Source: Propionibacteriaceae bacterium
GTDB taxonomy: Bacteria; Actinomycetota; Actinomycetes; Propionibacteriales; Propionibacteriaceae
Length of the DNA: 8,327 nucleotides
Direction: 5' to 3'
NCBI GenBank assembly: GCA_021323255.1
Contig: JAJTCL010000105.1
Coordinates: forward strand, 1-8,327
Shown: piece by piece, positions 6,066 to 8,327 of the stretch
Layout of the letters: each line of letters opens with the position of its first letter
Position numbering within the stretch: the first letter of the stretch is position 1
Position numbers and translations under genes: made by a program
Notes under the pieces: model-generated
Databases searched by the model: none
Seen by the model: only the letters and a program-made list of their open reading frames with translations
Told to the model about the DNA's origin: nothing

Positions 6066-7478
6066 CGTAGAGCCAAGATTGTGTGCACGCTCGGACCGGC
6101 TTCCTCGACTCCTGAGCGTCTGGCGGAGCTGGTCGCCGCAGGAATGGATGTCGCCCGGCTCAATATGAGTCATGGCGACTATGCCGACCACCTGAGGAAC
6201 CTGCGCAGTGTTCGGGAGGCGGCTGAAAGCGCCGGGCGCCCGGTCGGTGTGCTGGCCGACCTGCAAGGTCCGAAGATCCGGCTCGGCCGGTTCGCCAACG
6301 GCAAGGAGAAACTGCACGTCGGCGCTGAGTTCGCGATCACCACCGAGGAGGTGGAGGGCACGGTGGAGCGCTGCTCCACGACCTACAAAGGTCTTCCCGG
6401 CGATGTCCAGCGGGGAGACTTGATTTTGATCGACGACGGCCGGATAGCCTTGCGAGCAAGAGAGGTCACCGACACCGACGTGATCACCGAGGTGGTTGTC
6501 GGCGGACCAGTCAGCAACAACAAAGGGATCAACCTGCCCGGCGTGGGTGTCAGTGTCCCGGCGATGAGTGAGAAAGACACCGAGGACCTGCGTTGGGCCC
6601 TTCGCAACGGCGTCGACATGGTAGCCCTGTCCTTTGTCCGCTCCGCTGAGGACATCAAACCGGTACAGGAGATCATGGACGCCGAGGGCAGGCGGATCCC
6701 AGTGATCGCCAAGCTGGAGAAGCCTCAGGCGGTTGAGAACCTGACCGAGATCATCGATGCCTTCGATGCATTCATGGTTGCGCGTGGCGATCTTGGTGTC
6801 GAGCTGCCGCTGGAAGAGGTACCTCTGGTACAGAAGCGGATCGTCACTGCTGCGCGGCGCTGGGCTAAGCCGGTGATCGTGGCGACTCAGATGCTGGAGT
6901 CAATGATCTCCTCACCACGTCCGACGCGTGCTGAGGCTTCCGACGTCGCGAATGCGATCCTCGATGGCGCCGATGCGGTGATGCTGTCCGGAGAGACGAG
7001 CGTCGGTGAGTATCCGGTCCTCGCCGTCGAGACCATGGCACGAATCATCGAGAACACCGAGGCCCACGGCATGGACCAGATGCACGGCATCCAGTGGGAT
7101 CCGCACACCACCAGCGGCGTGATCACCAAGGCGGCCGAAGAAGTGGCCCAGCGGATCGATGCCAAGTTCTTGGTGACGTTTACCACCTCCGGTGACTCCG
7201 CCCGCCGCTTGACCCGACTTCGCTCGACTATCCCGGTGCTGGCCTTCACACCAAGTGAGGAAACGCGTGCGGCACTGACCTTGAACTGGGGGGTCGAGAC
7301 GTTCATGGCCCCGATGGTCGGCCACACCGACGAGATGATCCGCGAGGTGGACAAAGCCCTGACCGAGAGCGGCCGCATCGCCGACGGTGATCGTGTGGTC
7401 ATTGTGGCCGGGTCCCCGCCCGGCGTTGCCGGCCAGACCAACATGATCCGGGTCCGTCGCATCGGCGCGCCGCTTTAG
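6063..7478 (+). CDS. pyk: Pyruvate kinase
   Basis: Pyruvate kinase transfers phosphate from phosphoenolpyruvate to ADP in the last step of glycolysis. From GTG 6063 the protein is 471 residues and begins MRRAKIVCTLGPAS, matching the usual start; TTG 6021 would add 14 unconserved residues. Arg32, Asn34 and Ser36 (ARLNMSHG) are substrate and metal contacts. The B-domain follows LQGPK (67-71). The signature IPVIAKLEK contains catalytic Lys217 and metal ligand Glu219; Asp243 in MVARGDLGVELPLEEVP is the other metal ligand. SRPTRAEASDVANA-type and LSGETSVGEYP motifs (around 285-325) are intact. LQGPK rather than TKGPE at the position of muscle residues 113-117 is associated with K+-independent enzymes. 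It ends with the C-terminal regulatory domain and RVRRIGAPL. It lies 55 bp after rluD. Confidence 0.97.
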   Translation: MRRAKIVCTLGPASSTPERLAELVAAGMDVARLNMSHGDYADHLRNLRSVREAAESAGRPVGVLADLQGPKIRLGRFANGKEKLHVGAEFAITTEEVEGTVERCSTTYKGLPGDVQRGDLILIDDGRIALRAREVTDTDVITEVVVGGPVSNNKGINLPGVGVSVPAMSEKDTEDLRWALRNGVDMVALSFVRSAEDIKPVQEIMDAEGRRIPVIAKLEKPQAVENLTEIIDAFDAFMVARGDLGVELPLEEVPLVQKRIVTAARRWAKPVIVATQMLESMISSPRPTRAEASDVANAILDGADAVMLSGETSVGEYPVLAVETMARIIENTEAHGMDQMHGIQWDPHTTSGVITKAAEEVAQRIDAKFLVTFTTSGDSARRLTRLRSTIPVLAFTPSEETRAALTLNWGVETFMAPMVGHTDEMIREVDKALTESGRIADGDRVVIVAGSPPGVAGQTNMIRVRRIGAPL

Positions 7479-7512
7479 ATCTAGATTTGCCGACACGCGT
7501 TTGCCGTCGCGA

Positions 7513-7559
7513 GATGGCTAACGGGGCATCACGAGCTTCGTATGAACGCGTTAGCCATC
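7513..7559. repeat. 11-bp perfect inverted repeat after pyk
   Basis: GATGGCTAACG (7513-7523) and CGTTAGCCATC (7549-7559) are perfect complements separated by 25 bp. The element begins 35 bases after the pyk stop, so it might help end pyk transcription, but it has no T-run and a long loop. Its heptamer GCTAACG recurs in the palindrome at 7949-7968. Confidence 0.7.
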
Positions 7560-7680
7560 CCAAGACGGAACGGGTAGACGAGCCGCCTTCGGGCCCAGCC
7601 GCCTGCCGTTTCGCAGCCATAGTGAGTGGGCCGAAAGAACATTGGCCTTCGTCTCCCTCTCTGGCCCTGGTCAGGCGAGC

Positions 7681-7801
7681 GTGAGGGTGCGGCCCAGCGG
7701 GCCGACAAACCTAAGATGCTTGAAATCCGAGTAGGGGCAAGGTCTGGAATCTAGGCCGACTAAACCACAATGTTTGTCGGCCCGCTGGGCGGCATCCTCA
7801 C
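7681..7801. repeat. 30-bp near-perfect inverted repeat with switchable pairing
   Basis: The left arm (7681-7710) and right arm (7772-7801) are complementary at 28 of 30 positions; the mismatches are at bases 7 and 11 of the left arm (7687 and 7691). The 61-bp interior holds GGCCGACTAAACC (7754-7766), a near copy of GGCCGACAAACC (7700-7711) spanning the inner end of the left arm. The right arm can therefore also fold back locally: 7754-7765 pairs with 7772-7782 as an 11-bp stem with one bulged T and a 6-base loop. The two folds exclude each other. It may be the inverted ends of a small non-coding mobile element of about 121 bp, a structured RNA, or a protein-bound cruciform. Confidence 0.75.
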
Positions 7802-7808
7802 GGGGGAA

Positions 7809-7840
7809 GGCACAGAAAGTGCCGGAGAGGGGAGTCGAAC
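7809..7840 (-). other. tRNA-Leu-like 3' end with adjacent hairpin
   Basis: Read on the minus strand from 7840 to 7820, the sequence TTCGACTCCCCTCTCCGGCA looks like the T-loop, T-stem 3' side, acceptor 3' side and discriminator A of an actinobacterial tRNA-Leu. The 5' side of the T-stem is poor (two mismatches) and no matching GCCGGAG acceptor 5' half or anticodon arm is found upstream, so this is not a complete tRNA. It runs into a GGCAC/GTGCC hairpin (7809-7823). Such isolated tRNA 3' ends are often attachment sites of integrated elements, but chance resemblance is possible. Confidence 0.3.
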
Positions 7841-7948
7841 ACCGACCACCCTCGTGTTGGCTGGTGGCTCCACGTCCAGTCAAAGCTGCTTTCGCTAGGG
7901 GTTCCGCCTCTCTCGCGACCCCTCGTCATCTCACCCTGTCCAATCCAG

Positions 7949-7978
7949 TGCTAACGGGTCCGTTAGCAAATGGTTTGC
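7949..7978. repeat. 20-bp palindrome with GCTAACG half-sites
   Basis: TGCTAACGG (7949-7957) and CCGTTAGCA (7960-7968) are perfect 9-bp arms around a GT centre. A second small symmetric unit, GCAAATGGTTTGC (7966-7978), overlaps its right edge. The compact form (9-2-9) is typical of a dimeric regulator operator or a recombination core. The half-site is shared with the inverted repeat at 7513-7559. Confidence 0.65.
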
Positions 7979-8013
7979 AGAAGGGAGGCCACACCAACAT
8001 CAACAACACCTGA

Positions 8014-8057
8014 CCGCTAAGTAAGCGGCCCGGTCGGTGCTGGAACACCGCCGGGCC
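8014..8057 (+). promoter_or_regulatory. Strong hairpin in the leader of the 75-codon gene
   Basis: GGCCCGG (8027-8033), a bulged T, and CGGTG (8035-8039) pair with CACCG and CCGGGCC (8046-8057), giving 12 bp, mostly G-C, around the loop CTGGAA. A second small hairpin, CCGCT/AGCGG (8014-8018 and 8024-8028), shares two bases with it. There is no T-run. It could end upstream transcription or structure the leader of the following gene, whose start codon is 37 bases further on. Confidence 0.55.
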
Positions 8058-8094
8058 AGGAGATCCACCAACCGTCTAAGGAGCTAGATCCCCA

Positions 8095-8322
8095 ATGAAT
8101 CATCCCATCACCCCACTGGCATCCGGCCAGGTCAACCACGACCAGATCAGCGTGGAGTTGGTCGAACCTGACAACATGCCAGCCGCAGTCAGAATCGTCT
8201 GGCCAAACGCGCCAACCATTGTTGATCCGAAACGTTTCCCCGACACCGCAGCCGCGATCGCGCAACTCTTTGCGAGAGCACACATCGTGTTGGCCGCAAT
8301 CCGGGCGGAGCGGCGACTGTAA
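8095..8322 (+). CDS. Small hypothetical protein, 75 residues
   Basis: I do not recognise a family by name. The start is ATG 8095 with a strong AAGGAG (8078-8083) 11 bases upstream, slightly far but well formed. The protein has no signal peptide, no membrane segment and no cysteine. Residues 1-25 are variable in character. The rest reads VRIVWPNAPTIVDPKRFPDT (32-51) and then a predicted helix, AAAIAQLFARAHIVLAAIRA, ending in ERRL. I have an impression, not checkable here, that proteins with this 'VRI.WP..P...DP.RFPD' pattern and helix occur in actinobacterial integrative elements. The isolated position behind a repeat-rich, gene-free stretch supports an accessory gene. Codon use looks normal for the window. 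Confidence 0.7.
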   Translation: MNHPITPLASGQVNHDQISVELVEPDNMPAAVRIVWPNAPTIVDPKRFPDTAAAIAQLFARAHIVLAAIRAERRL

Positions 8323-8327
8323 CCACG

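Larger units (their letters stand above)
7479..8094. other. Gene-poor region rich in inverted repeats
   Basis: This 616-bp stretch follows pyk and carries no frame that looks like a real protein; the longer open frames are low-complexity or arginine-rich and lack ribosome binding sites. It contains four separate symmetric elements and a tRNA-like 3' end, each listed on its own. Positions 7560-7680 show nothing recognisable. The crowding of symmetric sites, together with an orphan small gene at the far side, suggests the edge or remains of an integrated element. No integrase, transposase or duplicated flank is visible to confirm this. Confidence 0.5.

Noticed and set aside
5003..6163. Long open frame of 386 codons on the minus strand opposite rluD
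   Set aside because: It mirrors rluD, which has clear family motifs; the frame reflects high-GC codon bias and its product is His/Arg-rich with no recognisable domain.
7487..7684. 65-codon frame just after pyk
   Set aside because: It has a TTG start without a ribosome binding site and reads through an inverted repeat; no family resemblance.
7681..7801. Simple MITE or insertion-sequence interpretation of the long inverted repeat
   Set aside because: No direct target duplication is visible next to either arm, so transposition is not supported by this window alone; kept only as one option.
7801..7920. Complete tRNA or tmRNA gene on the minus strand
   Set aside because: There is no matching acceptor 5' half, no anticodon arm, and the T-stem is badly paired; only the 3' end resembles a tRNA.
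7774..8013. 79-codon frame over the repeat-rich region
   Set aside because: It starts at TTG inside the right arm of the 30-bp inverted repeat, has no ribosome binding site, and its composition is not protein-like.
7981..8013. Strong Shine-Dalgarno-like AAGGGAGG with a possible tiny leader peptide
   Set aside because: No ATG, GTG or TTG lies at a usable distance; an ATC start would give only four codons.

Overview
This is high-GC DNA from an actinobacterium. Most of it is the distal part of a division and cell-wall (dcw) cluster, running ftsQ (3' end), ftsZ, sepF, yggT, divIVA, a DksA/TraR-type zinc-finger gene, lspA, rluD and pyk, all on the + strand. The direct ftsQ-ftsZ order without ftsA, the SepF and DivIVA (Wag31) pair, GTG starts, and the FtsZ, RluD and Pyk sequences all point to Actinomycetia. 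The DivIVA N-terminus hints at Propionibacteriales, but that is a weak inference. Two genes often found between ftsZ and sepF in relatives (pgeF/yfiH and yggS) are absent, and so is ileS, which often lies after divIVA.

Layout. 1-189 is the ftsQ tail. 190-590 is a 401-bp control region with a repeated TGGGGCGTC element and an ftsZ leader. 591-2760 holds ftsZ, sepF and yggT: the Z-ring polymer, its membrane anchor and a small membrane protein. 2886-3764 is divIVA, the polar-growth scaffold, closed by a strong hairpin terminator at 3789-3814. 3965-6007 is a tightly packed group: DksA-like regulator, lspA and rluD. Its genes overlap, and the dksA-lspA junction has an ATAA overlap where ATGA would be expected. 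6063-7478 is pyk, which may be read from a leaderless or near-leaderless transcript.

The last part, 7479-8094, is about 616 bp without a convincing gene but unusually rich in symmetric DNA. It has an 11-bp inverted repeat, a 30-bp near-perfect inverted repeat whose right arm has two alternative partners, a tRNA-Leu-like 3' end on the minus strand, a 20-bp palindrome built from the same GCTAACG heptamer as the first inverted repeat, and a 12-bp bulged hairpin. A 75-codon gene of unknown function with a strong ribosome binding site follows (8095-8322). I read this as the edge of an accessory or integrated element, or its remains, beside the conserved cluster. That is inference: no integrase, transposase or plasmid gene lies inside the window.
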